Position numbers and translations under genes: made by a program. 64,000 nt of DNA from Spiribacter salilacus (lineage in GTDB: Bacteria; Pseudomonadota; Gammaproteobacteria; Nitrococcales; Nitrococcaceae): NCBI RefSeq assembly GCF_009649225.1, contig NZ_WJPP01000001.1, positions 62,001 to 126,000 of the forward strand, written 5' to 3'. Below are positions 1 through 8,439 of this stretch, in pieces (the first letter of the stretch is position 1; each line of letters opens with the position of its first letter). Under the pieces are notes generated by a model. It saw nothing but the letters and a program-made list of their open reading frames with translations. It was not told the DNA's origin and ran no database searches.

Positions 1-93
1 ATGGCCGCTTTTATACAGGACTCAGAGGCGCAGGTCCCATCAGAACAAGAGGTCAGCCGTGAGCAAGCAATTAGCTTGCTTTGTCAGCAATGA
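1..93 (+). CDS. possible 3' end of a gene entering from the left
   Basis: A reading frame is open from base 1 and ends in TGA at 91-93, giving about 30 residues rich in Gln, Glu and Ser. It would converge on the GMC oxidoreductase gene and overlap its stop by 23 nt, which matches the tail-to-tail overlaps seen elsewhere in the window. No family can be recognised in so short a piece and a second frame is also open here, so this could be chance. Confidence 0.25.
   Translation: MAAFIQDSEAQVPSEQEVSREQAISLLCQQ
62..80. terminator. small hairpin at the end of the GMC gene
   Basis: A perfect 7-bp inverted repeat (AGCAAGC at 62-68, GCTTGCT at 74-80) with a 5-nt loop spans the stop codon of the leftward operon. 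There is no long U run on either strand, so it is a weak intrinsic terminator or a 3' mRNA-stabilising hairpin. Confidence 0.3.
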
Positions 94-1687
94 TGATGTC
101 GGCTGCTTTCTCGGCAACCATCATGACAGCGCCTTGCGTGTTGCCTGAGACCATAGATGGCATGACTGATGCGTCTGCAATTCGTAGCCCCGATAACCCA
201 CGTACTTTCAAACGGCTGTTAACAACGGCCTGATCATCATCTTCACGTCCCATTCGGCAAGTGCCAATGGGGTGATAAATGGTTTGCCCAGTTTCGCGCG
301 CCCACTCAATCAGGCTTTCGGAGTCGTTCACATCCATACCGGGGTTCATTTCTTCTACGAGTAATGAATTTAATGGTGATTGCGCAACGAGTTTCCTAGC
401 CATTTGCATGCCTTCGGCCAGCGCATTGGCATCATCGCCGGCGCTGAGGAAATTCGGACGAATGGCAGGTGATGAGCCGATTTGGCTATCCACCGCGTGA
501 ATGCTGCCCTTGGATTCTGGCTGCAGCTGTGTAACGCCAATTGTCATGCCGGGCGTTTTATCTAGCACCCGTTCGGCGGCATTGGCATAGCTTGCATCAA
601 CAATAAAATACTGAATATCGGGGCCGTACTTAGCATAAGGCGTTGATACAAAGCCATAGACTAAGCCGGTGCCTAAGCTAAGAATCCCTCTGCGCTGTAG
701 GGCATAGCGCATGAGCTCTTTTATCAGTCTTACTCCGCGTGAGCGCTCGTTAATGGTAACGGCATCTCGTACCTGCCAGTTCATGCGGGTGGCATAGTGG
801 TCTTGGTAGTTTTCGCCAACGCCATTAAGCGCGTGAATGGGCTCAATGCCTAATGTTTTGATGTGCTCTGGCTGACCAATTCCTGAGAGTTCCAGTAATT
901 GCGGGTTATGTATGCTACCGGCACATAGAATGACCTCGGAACTAGCGGCGGCATTCATCGGTCGTCCGGCTTTGAGGTAGCGCACGCCAGCGCAGTGATT
1001 GCCGTTAAAAATGAGTCTTTGCACTTGGGCATCCGTTTTAACGGTTAAGTTTGGCCGTGATAAAGCAGGCCGCAGGTAAGCGTCATATGCGCTCCAGCGG
1101 CGCCGGTTCTTTTGCAGTACCTGATAGTAACCAAACCCGGTCTGATCACCGCTATTATAATCTTTATTCATCGGCCATCCGGCTGCATGTGCCGCAGCGA
1201 GGGCCGCCTCACTGATTTTGCATCGCTCAGCAACCTCCTCAATATGCATAGGGCCCGCTTGCCCGCGTGTGCTATCCCCAAAGGCGCAGTGCTCAAATCG
1301 TTTAAAGTAGGGTTCAACGTTTCTCCAATCCCAGCCCTGTGCGCCTGCCTCAGCCCATCGGTCATAGTCTTGTTCTTGCCCACGCACATAGATCATGCCG
1401 TTAATGAGCGATGAACCGCCGAGCCCGCGCCCGCGGGGTATGGGTATGGCGCGGTTGGCGGTGGTGGGTTCTGGGGTTGATGTCAATCGCCAGTTGTAAC
1501 GTTGATTGACCAAGAGCTTGCTAAAGCCAGCGGGAATAGGAATCCAAGGACTACGTGGCGGGGAGCCAGCTTCGATAACCAGCACCCGATGTTTTTTGTT
1601 GGCAGATAATCTCTCGGCCAGTATACAGCCGGCTGTGCCACCCCCGACAATAATGTAGTCGTATGTCTCCACCTTATTCTTCCTCAA
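71..1687 (-). CDS. GMC family FAD-dependent alcohol oxidoreductase (choline dehydrogenase-like)
   Basis: Predicted flavoprotein that oxidises a primary alcohol or polyol to the aldehyde or ketone. The 538-aa length is normal for bacterial GMC enzymes. The N-terminal ADP-binding motif GGGTAG is at residues 15-20, followed by an acidic residue at the end of beta-2 (VLVIEAG). The second GMC signature lies in GRGLGGSSLINGMIYVRG. The catalytic pair is present: His472 in YHPIGTCRMG and Asn516 in SGNTQG. There is no signal peptide, so it is cytoplasmic. It is the last gene of the leftward operon and overlaps the AroE-like gene by 14 nt, so the two are probably translationally coupled. The actual alcohol is not identifiable. 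Choline is unlikely because no bet genes are nearby. Confidence 0.9.
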   Translation of the reverse strand: MRKNKVETYDYIIVGGGTAGCILAERLSANKKHRVLVIEAGSPPRSPWIPIPAGFSKLLVNQRYNWRLTSTPEPTTANRAIPIPRGRGLGGSSLINGMIYVRGQEQDYDRWAEAGAQGWDWRNVEPYFKRFEHCAFGDSTRGQAGPMHIEEVAERCKISEAALAAAHAAGWPMNKDYNSGDQTGFGYYQVLQKNRRRWSAYDAYLRPALSRPNLTVKTDAQVQRLIFNGNHCAGVRYLKAGRPMNAAASSEVILCAGSIHNPQLLELSGIGQPEHIKTLGIEPIHALNGVGENYQDHYATRMNWQVRDAVTINERSRGVRLIKELMRYALQRRGILSLGTGLVYGFVSTPYAKYGPDIQYFIVDASYANAAERVLDKTPGMTIGVTQLQPESKGSIHAVDSQIGSSPAIRPNFLSAGDDANALAEGMQMARKLVAQSPLNSLLVEEMNPGMDVNDSESLIEWARETGQTIYHPIGTCRMGREDDDQAVVNSRLKVRGLSGLRIADASVMPSMVSGNTQGAVMMVAEKAADIIIADKAS

Positions 1688-2474
1688 TAAAGGCTAGGAT
1701 TTTTGTCATTAAGGCCAATTGATTTTGCAGCATTGGCAGCCCCGGGTGGACCTGGCAGCCTTTGGATTTAGCCGCCGCTAAAAGCGCGGTTTCTGCCGGC
1801 TGCATGATAATCTCAGCCACGGTTTGATCGGGTGTCAGCGGCTCGGTATCAAGGGGCAAGGCATCTTCTGTACGTAGACCCAGGGAGGTAGCATTAACCA
1901 CCAGGTTATGACCCGACGGGTCGCGGCTGCCTAATTGATACTGACACTTGGGGTAAGCTTTGGAGACCCGATCAATTAAATCTTCAGCTTTCTCCGCCGT
2001 TCGATTAGCGATGGTTAGTTGTTTTACCCCGTTTTTGGCCAACGCAAACGCGATGGCATTCGCGGCTCCGCCAGCGCCTGCCAGATAAGCGGTTTGATTG
2101 GCTAACGGGATATTGGCGCCTTTTAATCCAGCCACGAAGCCCTCTCCATCCAACATATAACCGCGCAGCCGTCCGTTTTCATCGCGCCGCACAACGTTTA
2201 CGGCACCAATGCGTTGCGCGTCTTCTTCTACTTCATCGCAAAGTGCAAGGATGGCGCTTTTGTGGGGCACGGTAACGATAAACCCTTGCAGGTTTTTCAT
2301 CGCTCGAAACCCATTCACCACAGCAGGCAGCTCGTCTGCCGATACGTGTACTGGCACCAAGACCCCGTCAACGTGATTGGCAAGCAGGCGTGCATTGATG
2401 CCTTGGGGCGTTTTTACATGATGGATTGGGTCTGCAATGATTGCGCTGATCCGCGTGTTGCCGGTAATTTCCAT
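1674..2474 (-). CDS. shikimate dehydrogenase-like protein with altered substrate site
   Basis: 266 aa with the two-domain AroE/YdiB fold. The catalytic lysine motif is TVPHK (Lys72), Asp109 is in the position of the catalytic aspartate, and the NADP-binding loop is GAGGAANA followed by the NRT motif. Several shikimate-specific residues are changed. The SxS carboxylate clamp after PIxH is Val20-Lys21-Thr22, and the NTDG motif is Met107-Leu108-Asp109-Gly110. I infer a dehydrogenase for a different hydroxy or keto substrate, not the housekeeping aroE. It shares a 1-nt overlap with the aldehyde dehydrogenase upstream and overlaps the GMC gene downstream, so it belongs to the catabolic operon. Confidence 0.82.
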   Translation of the reverse strand: MEITGNTRISAIIADPIHHVKTPQGINARLLANHVDGVLVPVHVSADELPAVVNGFRAMKNLQGFIVTVPHKSAILALCDEVEEDAQRIGAVNVVRRDENGRLRGYMLDGEGFVAGLKGANIPLANQTAYLAGAGGAANAIAFALAKNGVKQLTIANRTAEKAEDLIDRVSKAYPKCQYQLGSRDPSGHNLVVNATSLGLRTEDALPLDTEPLTPDQTVAEIIMQPAETALLAAAKSKGCQVHPGLPMLQNQLALMTKILAFIEEE

Positions 2475-3916
2475 TAAACTGCTCCCGGTGCCATGTAGTT
2501 GGTGCGAGTGATGGTGAAGAATTCGCGGGCGTGACTGCCTTGCTCGCGGGGGCCGTAGCTCGACGCTTTCATGCCGCCGAATGGCGCGTGATAATCCACG
2601 CCAGCGGTTGGTAGGTTGACCATGGTCATGCCGGCCTGCGCGTTACGGCGAAAGTCTGCCGCATGAGCTAATGAGCGCGTGCAAATTCCAGCTGACAGGC
2701 CAAACGCCGTGGCATTGGCTAGCGCTAGTGCTTCTTCATAGTCGGCGGCTTCTATAACGCTCATGACGGGGCCAAAAACCTCGTCTCGGTTAATCGTCAT
2801 TTCGTTACTGGTGCCAGAGAAAATTGCCGGCTTAAGGTAATAACCGGGCGTCTTACCCTCAATAATTTCGCCACCAAATTCTAGCTTACCGCCGTCTTCG
2901 ACGCCCTTTTTGATGTAGTAGAGGTCTTGTTCAAGCTGATCTGCCGATACCACCGGGCCGATATCAGTTTTAGGATCGAGGGCATTGCCAACCTCAAGTG
3001 CGGCCGTTGCCTCAGTCAGCTTTGATACGAAAGAATCGTAAACGCCCTGCTCAACGATCAGGCGACTCGAGGCGGTGCAGCGTTGCCCGGTTGAATAAAG
3101 ACCGCCGCTCACGGCGATGCTGATAGCAACGTCTATGTCAGCATCATTAAGGACGACTAATGGGTTTTTGCCACCCATCTCTAGTTGCACTCTAGCACCG
3201 CGCTCGGCGCATAGTGTGGCAATGCCTCTGCCGACCGGCGTAGACCCAGTAAAGGTGATGGCATCAATCAATTCTGAGCGTGCCAAACATTCCCCAACCA
3301 CGCTGCCTTGGCCCATGACCAAATTAAACACACCAGGGGGCATTCCGGTGGCTGAGGTGATGATGTCGGTGAGCGCCCACGCAGAGCCAGGCACTAAACC
3401 GGCCGGTTTAAACACCACGGTGTTGCCATAGGCGAGTGCGGGCGCAATCTTCCATGCGGGTATCGCAATAGGAAAGTTCCACGGTGTAATGATCCCAACG
3501 CTGCCAAGCGGGTGTCGGGTGACCTCAACCTCAACGCCGGGGCGAACAGAAGGTAATCGTTCGCCTGCCAGACGTAATGCTTCACCGGCAAAGAATTTAA
3601 AGACGCGTCCGGCCCGAACCACTTCGCCAATGCCTTCAGCAAGGGTTTTCCCCTCTTCACGCGACAGTAGGGTGCCGAGTTCCTCACGGCGAGCGAGTAT
3701 CGTGTTTCCAATTTCATCGAGAATGTCGCTGCGTGCCTCTGCCGTAAAACTCTGCCAGCCTTTTTGCGCCGCCTTTGCTGCCGCAATGGCGTCTTGCGTT
3801 TGTTCGGCGGATGCAATCGCATACTCGCCGATTACATCTCGCGTGTCTGAGGGGTTCACATTAATGTTGATAGAAGTTCCATCAACCCAGTGCCCCGCTA
3901 TGTGGTTACCGTACAT
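2474..3916 (-). CDS. NAD(P)-dependent aldehyde dehydrogenase
   Basis: 480-aa ALDH superfamily enzyme, predicted to oxidise an aldehyde or semialdehyde to the acid. Motifs seen: TPWNF with Asn147, the general base Glu246 in LEMGGKN, the catalytic Cys280 in GQRC, and the C-terminal PFGGMKASSYGPRE region. The length and the GQRCTASSR context resemble alpha-ketoglutarate semialdehyde and related dehydrogenases, but specificity cannot be assigned. It is the second gene of the leftward operon, 15 nt after the GntR regulator, and is placed to act on the product of the GMC oxidoreductase. Confidence 0.92.
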   Translation of the reverse strand: MYGNHIAGHWVDGTSININVNPSDTRDVIGEYAIASAEQTQDAIAAAKAAQKGWQSFTAEARSDILDEIGNTILARREELGTLLSREEGKTLAEGIGEVVRAGRVFKFFAGEALRLAGERLPSVRPGVEVEVTRHPLGSVGIITPWNFPIAIPAWKIAPALAYGNTVVFKPAGLVPGSAWALTDIITSATGMPPGVFNLVMGQGSVVGECLARSELIDAITFTGSTPVGRGIATLCAERGARVQLEMGGKNPLVVLNDADIDVAISIAVSGGLYSTGQRCTASSRLIVEQGVYDSFVSKLTEATAALEVGNALDPKTDIGPVVSADQLEQDLYYIKKGVEDGGKLEFGGEIIEGKTPGYYLKPAIFSGTSNEMTINRDEVFGPVMSVIEAADYEEALALANATAFGLSAGICTRSLAHAADFRRNAQAGMTMVNLPTAGVDYHAPFGGMKASSYGPREQGSHAREFFTITRTNYMAPGAV

Positions 3917-3931
3917 AATTCTGCTTGCTCC

Positions 3932-4681
3932 TTAGGTCGGTGCTTTGGCTTGCCCCAGTCGTAAACGACGGGCGGCGTTAATAAGATGGTTTGCGGCCGC
4001 ATCGCGCGCACGTGCGCGATCCCTTGCACAAATCGCGCGATAGATGGCGTCATGCTCTTGTTGAACTTCGTGAACAAGACCACTTTGCTGTGCGGTGTTG
4101 GTGCGTGCGGTGCGAATCATTCGGCGTACTTGATTATCGAGAAAGTCGCCAAAGGTAATGTAGTAGTCGTTGTGGGAGGCACGCAGAATGGCTTGGTGAA
4201 ACTCCATATCCTCTTTAACGCCCGGTTCGTGATTCTTAATTGCCGTTTCCAATGCTTTTAGGGAGCGGCCAATGGCTAAGAGCTCCTCATCTGAACGTCG
4301 TTCAGCTGCCAACTCAGTGGCGCTGACTTCCACAGAAAGAAGGAAATCGAAAAGATCCATCAGGTCATGTTGATCCGAAATATCCGCTTCTAAACGAAAA
4401 ACCGACGACCCCTCTGGATTAATAAATTGCCCGCGGCCTTGATGCGTGATGATGAGGCCATCTGACTTCAATAAAGACAGGGCCTCTCTGATGACGGGGC
4501 GACTGACACCATAGGTTTTGGCCAGCTGTTCTTGTGAGGGTAATTTCCCTGAGGGTGCAAAGTCGCCACGATCGATGGCAATGCGAAGGCGACTGGCTAC
4601 CTCGGTCGGTAATGAGCGCGCGCGCAGGATGGGCTCCACATTATTTTTCATAACGGCTCCTATTTTTGTTGTCTGGAGCAT
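3932..4681 (-). CDS. GntR family (FadR/FCD subfamily) transcriptional regulator
   Basis: 249 aa. Residues about 20-85 form a winged helix-turn-helix of GntR type (LPSQEQLAKTYGVSRPVIREAL). The rest is an FCD-like all-helical effector domain with the expected Asp and His residues (for example EFHQAILRASHN). The start used is the upstream ATG at 4681. An internal ATG at residue 11 (4651) is an alternative that would begin just before the conserved domain. The gene heads the leftward operon and faces the SDR gene divergently, so it probably senses a pathway intermediate and controls both operons, including itself. Confidence 0.88.
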   Translation of the reverse strand: MLQTTKIGAVMKNNVEPILRARSLPTEVASRLRIAIDRGDFAPSGKLPSQEQLAKTYGVSRPVIREALSLLKSDGLIITHQGRGQFINPEGSSVFRLEADISDQHDLMDLFDFLLSVEVSATELAAERRSDEELLAIGRSLKALETAIKNHEPGVKEDMEFHQAILRASHNDYYITFGDFLDNQVRRMIRTARTNTAQQSGLVHEVQQEHDAIYRAICARDRARARDAAANHLINAARRLRLGQAKAPT

Positions 4682-4898
4682 TCATTGGACCTTTCAATCC
4701 GCCGTAGACCTGTGTCTTAAGCGGATTAGCTCCCCTCATTAAGAGTTTAAGTTGTTGGAAAAAAGGATGGCAGATTACTACTTGTAAGACAAGCAGAGAG
4801 GATGATAAGTTGAAGACATGGAGGAGCTTGGGATACCTAAATTATTTGGGTTCCTAGGGTTTTAGATAGGTCGATAAACAGGACTAAAAAGCACCTAA
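4682..4898. promoter_or_regulatory. divergent control region of the catabolic island
   Basis: 217-nt AT-rich gap between the GntR regulator and the rightward operon. It contains a perfect inverted repeat CTTGT-AAG-ACAAG at 4781-4793, close to the short TnGT/ACnA palindromes bound by FadR-subfamily GntR proteins. A second imperfect palindrome, CCTAAA-TTA-TTTGGG, is at 4836-4850. I infer these are operators. No clear sigma-70 box pair was assigned. Confidence 0.45.
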
Positions 4899-5690
4899 AT
4901 GACTGACACCGGCCATAATTCACTACCGAGAAACGTGCTGATTACAGGTGCGGGCGCCGGCATGGGTTTGGCGTTTGCACGCCAGTTTGCGGCAAACGGC
5001 GATCGCGTGGCGTTACTCGAAAAAGATCAAGCGCGAGCACTTCAGGCAGCTAAAGAGCTATCGCACACCGGCGCCGAAGCATTGCCAATTGCCGGTGATG
5101 TAACAGATGAAGCCAGTGTTGCGGGCGGGTTTGCGGCCGTTATCGAATCCTTCGGCTCAGTCGATATCTTAATTAATAACGCGGGTATTTCATGCAACGT
5201 TCCTACTGAGTCGCTCACGCTAGCAAGATGGAATGAAGCAATCGCTGTTAATCAAACGGGTGTTTTTCTAGCGGCCCGAGAGTTTGCCCGGCGGCATCAG
5301 TCTGGTCGCCCCGGGGTCATTATTAATGTCAGTTCGATGTATGGGCAGATTGCGGCCCCTGAGCGGCTTGCCTACTGCGCGAGTAAAAGCGCGGTATCAA
5401 TGATGACCAAGGCGTTAGCGATTGAGTGGGCTGATCGCGGTATCAGGGTGAATGCAGTTGCACCTGGCTACATCGATACACCGTTTCTTAGAGCGCTGGC
5501 AGACGAGGGGCGCCTGTCCTTAGAGCAGATTAAAGGGCGCACGCCGCAAGGGCGGTTAGGAACAGCCGATGAGATTGCCGAGCTAGTCGTTTTTCTAGCC
5601 TCTGAAAAAAATCAATTTATGACCGGCCAAGTGGTGACATCCGATGGAGGATGGAGCGCCTATGGCTATTACGAAGAACACGCGGAGTAA
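4899..5690 (+). CDS. SDR family NAD(P)-dependent oxidoreductase
   Basis: 263-aa classical short-chain dehydrogenase. The cofactor motif TGAGAGMG is at residues 16-23, followed by NNAG, the catalytic Ser in NVSSMYG, and the Tyr/Lys pair in YCASKSA. The C-terminal MTGQVVTSDGGWSAYG is typical of FabG-like members. It is the first gene of the rightward operon, divergent from the GntR regulator. It likely reduces or oxidises a hydroxyl of the imported compound. The next gene starts 4 nt after its stop. FabG itself is unlikely because there is no fatty-acid synthesis context. Confidence 0.9.
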   Translation: MTDTGHNSLPRNVLITGAGAGMGLAFARQFAANGDRVALLEKDQARALQAAKELSHTGAEALPIAGDVTDEASVAGGFAAVIESFGSVDILINNAGISCNVPTESLTLARWNEAIAVNQTGVFLAAREFARRHQSGRPGVIINVSSMYGQIAAPERLAYCASKSAVSMMTKALAIEWADRGIRVNAVAPGYIDTPFLRALADEGRLSLEQIKGRTPQGRLGTADEIAELVVFLASEKNQFMTGQVVTSDGGWSAYGYYEEHAE

Positions 5691-5694
5691 AACC

Positions 5695-6681
5695 ATGAAA
5701 GTTGTGATCGCACCAGAGCCAGGTGGGCCGGAAGCCCTACAAATCGTAGAAATGGAAACACCTACCCCTTCCGGTAGGGAAGTGCTGGTTGAGGTAAAAG
5801 CAGCTGGCGTGAATCGTCCAGACGTTATGCAACGCATGGGGGGTTATCCGCCACCCCCGGGGGCTAGTGATGTGCTCGGCCTAGAGATTGCTGGTGAGGT
5901 GATCGCCGTTGGTAGTGAGGCGTCGCGTTTCGCGGTTGGAGATCGGGTTTTTGGGCTCGTGGCCAGTGGTGGCTACGCGGAATATGCGGTGATTGATGAG
6001 CGCAATGCGCTGTTAGCGCCTGCAGGGGTTGATTGGACGGCTGTGGGAGGCATTCCAGAGACCTATTTTACGGTGTGGACCAACATGATCCAGCGTGGGC
6101 AACTGACAAAAGGGGAGTGGGTGTTAATCCACGGGGGTAGCTCAGGCATTGGGACAACCGCAATCCAAATTGCAAAAGCGCGTGGGGCGCGCGTAGCAAT
6201 TACGGCGGGAAGTGCAGAGAAATGTCAGAAATGTCTCGATTTAGGGGCAGATGTGGCCATTAATTATAAAGAAGAAGATTTTGTTGAAGCTTTAACAAAA
6301 GCCACTGATGGGCATGGGTTTGATTTATGTCTGGACATGGTGGGTGGGGAGTACGTTAACCGTAATCTAGCTGCGGCCGCGCCGGGCGGAAGGCTTGTGC
6401 AGATTGCATTACAGGCGGGGCCCGAGGCCACAATCAATGTTTGGCAAATTATGGCCAAAAAGCTGTGGTTTACCGGGTCAACGTTACGGGCCAGAAGCGT
6501 TGAGGAAAAAGCAGAAATTGCTAATGAGCTTGAGCAGGAATTAATGCCCCTTTGGGAGAATGGGCAGTGCTTACCGGTGATTGATTCGGTCTATCCGTTC
6601 GAGGAGGTGGTTGATGCCCATCGGCGTATGGATGCGCCGCATATCGGCAAGGTCATTTTGAGTTTCGAGGGAGATCGGTAA
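5695..6681 (+). CDS. NAD(P)H:quinone oxidoreductase-like MDR (zinc-independent)
   Basis: 328 aa from ATG 5695, which has GGAG at 5684-5687. A longer in-frame start at 5644 would run back into the SDR gene and is rejected. The family is the QOR branch of medium-chain reductases: an N-terminal GroES-like fold, ENRPDVMQR-type start (GVNRPDVMQRMGGYP), then the nucleotide-binding loop HGGSSGIGTTA. The zinc ligands of alcohol dehydrogenases are absent. Such enzymes reduce quinones or the C=C bond of enones, or act as crotonyl-type reductases. The stop overlaps the start of the ThDP enzyme by 1 nt (TAATG), a sign of coupling. Confidence 0.9.
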   Translation: MKVVIAPEPGGPEALQIVEMETPTPSGREVLVEVKAAGVNRPDVMQRMGGYPPPPGASDVLGLEIAGEVIAVGSEASRFAVGDRVFGLVASGGYAEYAVIDERNALLAPAGVDWTAVGGIPETYFTVWTNMIQRGQLTKGEWVLIHGGSSGIGTTAIQIAKARGARVAITAGSAEKCQKCLDLGADVAINYKEEDFVEALTKATDGHGFDLCLDMVGGEYVNRNLAAAAPGGRLVQIALQAGPEATINVWQIMAKKLWFTGSTLRARSVEEKAEIANELEQELMPLWENGQCLPVIDSVYPFEEVVDAHRRMDAPHIGKVILSFEGDR

Positions 6682-8384
6682 TGCCAGCAGGCGCGCAGGT
6701 ACTGGCAAAGGCGCTTCAGCGTCATGGCGTAACTGAGATATTTGGCCAGAGCATTCCGTCTAAGTTGTTTCTGGCCGGGGCCGAGCTTGGCATTAGGCAG
6801 TTGGCTTACCGAACGGAGAATGCCGGTGCCGCGATGGCTGATGCCTATGCAAGAACGAGCGGGCGTGTGTCAGTGGTGGCCGCACAGAACGGACCGGCGG
6901 CAACGTTGCTCGTGGCTGGCTTGGGCGAGGCGTTAAAAGCCTCGATCCCGGTTGTTGCCATCGTTCAGGATGTGCCAACCACCGCGAGAGAGCGGAATGC
7001 ATTTCAAGAGCTGGATCACATCACCATGTTTAGTGCGGTGTCTCGCTGGGTGAAGCGCGTTGATGAGGTGAATCGCCTCGAAGACTACGTTGACATGGCG
7101 TTTACGGCAGCCGCATCCGGCCACCCAGGGCCCGCTGTGCTTCTGGTGCCAGTAGACGTGCTTGATCAGACGGTAACCACCCGTAGTGAGCGAACAGCGT
7201 GCCTTGGGCGTTATCCCTTAGATCGGTCAGTAGCTGATCCGCAGGCTGTGGCCAAAGCGGCCGAGTGCCTCGCGCAAGCAAAGCGCCCGATCATTATTGC
7301 CGGGGGCGGCATACATGGCTCGCGCGCCTACGAACCGTTGGCACGACTGCAAGCGATGGGCTTTCCCGTGGCAACGACGGTGATGGGTAAGGGCGCGGTT
7401 GATGAAACACAGCCGCTTTCACTGGGAGTGGTGGGCTACTTTATGGGGCCCCGCAGCCGTAGCGAAGGCATGCGCAGCTTAGTTACCGAGGCCGATGTGG
7501 TTTTCTTGGTAGGTAATCGTACCAACCAAAATGGCACAGATAGCTGGCAGCTGTACCCACGTGATGCGCAGGTGATCCATTTAGACATTGACGGGCAAGA
7601 AATTGGCAGAAATTACGAGGCATTACGCCTTGTTGGTGATGCAAAACTTACGCTTACGGCGCTAGCTGATGCCATGGCATCTGCGCTACCCGATGGCGTG
7701 CATGCGTTTGCAACAACGGCAAAAGAAAAGATTCAGGCAGGACGTGCGCATTGGCAATCGCAGATGGCCCAATGGGTAGATATGCAAGCTACGCCGGTTC
7801 GCCCTGAGCGGTTGATGGCAGAGCTCGATGCTCAGCTTGATAGCAATTCGCGGGTGGTTGCGGATGCCAGCTACTCCTCAATTTGGGTGGCGAATTTCTT
7901 AACGGCACGCCACGTGGGCGCGCGATTTTTAACCCCGCGCGGCCTGGCTGGGCTGGGCTGGGGATTGCCATTTGCCATCGGAACAAAAGCCGCCGATCCG
8001 GATGCTGTTGTGCATTGTGTGACCGGTGATGGTGGGTTTGGGCATTGCTGGGCGGAGCTTGAGACCGCGATGCGCTTAAAGCTCCCGGTAATCGTTACCG
8101 TGCTTAACAATCAATTATTGGGTTATCAGAAGCACTCTGAACAGGTACTGCATGGCGCCTACACCGATGCTTGCGATTTTCTCCCGGTAGATCACGCGGC
8201 AATAGCCAATGCCTGCGGCGCCTATGGCGTGCGAATTACCGATTCAGAACAGTACGGCGAGGCTTTGGCCTCGGCGATTCTGCGACCGAGCGTAACAGTA
8301 CTCGATGTCATTACTGATGCGAGTGCTTATCCGCCGGTTACCGCCTACTCCGGCAGCAGCGAACTGGAGGAGACATTTTGGTAA
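6681..8384 (+). CDS. thiamine diphosphate-dependent enzyme of the acetolactate synthase family
   Basis: 567 aa with the three-domain POX/ALS layout. The N-terminal Pyr domain carries the activating glutamate Glu46 in YRTENAGAA. The middle domain has the GGGIHGS stretch. The C-terminal PP domain has the ThDP/Mg motif GDGGF (Gly449) through NNQ (Asn476-Asn477). It would cleave or ligate a 2-keto acid or cyclic dione carbon-carbon bond. There is no IlvH small subunit next to it, and it sits among oxidoreductases and a transporter, so a catabolic carboligase, decarboxylase or hydrolase is more likely than valine synthesis. Glyoxylate carboligase and IolD-type roles are possible but not shown. Confidence 0.88.
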   Translation: MPAGAQVLAKALQRHGVTEIFGQSIPSKLFLAGAELGIRQLAYRTENAGAAMADAYARTSGRVSVVAAQNGPAATLLVAGLGEALKASIPVVAIVQDVPTTARERNAFQELDHITMFSAVSRWVKRVDEVNRLEDYVDMAFTAAASGHPGPAVLLVPVDVLDQTVTTRSERTACLGRYPLDRSVADPQAVAKAAECLAQAKRPIIIAGGGIHGSRAYEPLARLQAMGFPVATTVMGKGAVDETQPLSLGVVGYFMGPRSRSEGMRSLVTEADVVFLVGNRTNQNGTDSWQLYPRDAQVIHLDIDGQEIGRNYEALRLVGDAKLTLTALADAMASALPDGVHAFATTAKEKIQAGRAHWQSQMAQWVDMQATPVRPERLMAELDAQLDSNSRVVADASYSSIWVANFLTARHVGARFLTPRGLAGLGWGLPFAIGTKAADPDAVVHCVTGDGGFGHCWAELETAMRLKLPVIVTVLNNQLLGYQKHSEQVLHGAYTDACDFLPVDHAAIANACGAYGVRITDSEQYGEALASAILRPSVTVLDVITDASAYPPVTAYSGSSELEETFW

Positions 8385-8439
8385 CCGTGAACCAACCGCA
8401 GCCAAGACGGCTGTTAATAATTCTTATAGGAGAGATGGT

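Noticed and set aside
5644-5694. Longer start for the QOR-like gene
   Set aside because: Lies inside the SDR gene and adds an unconserved extension; ATG 5695 has a proper GGAG site.
8305-8439. Longer start for the binding-protein gene
   Set aside because: Would bury the signal peptide and overlap the ThDP gene; ATG 8440 follows AGGAGAG.
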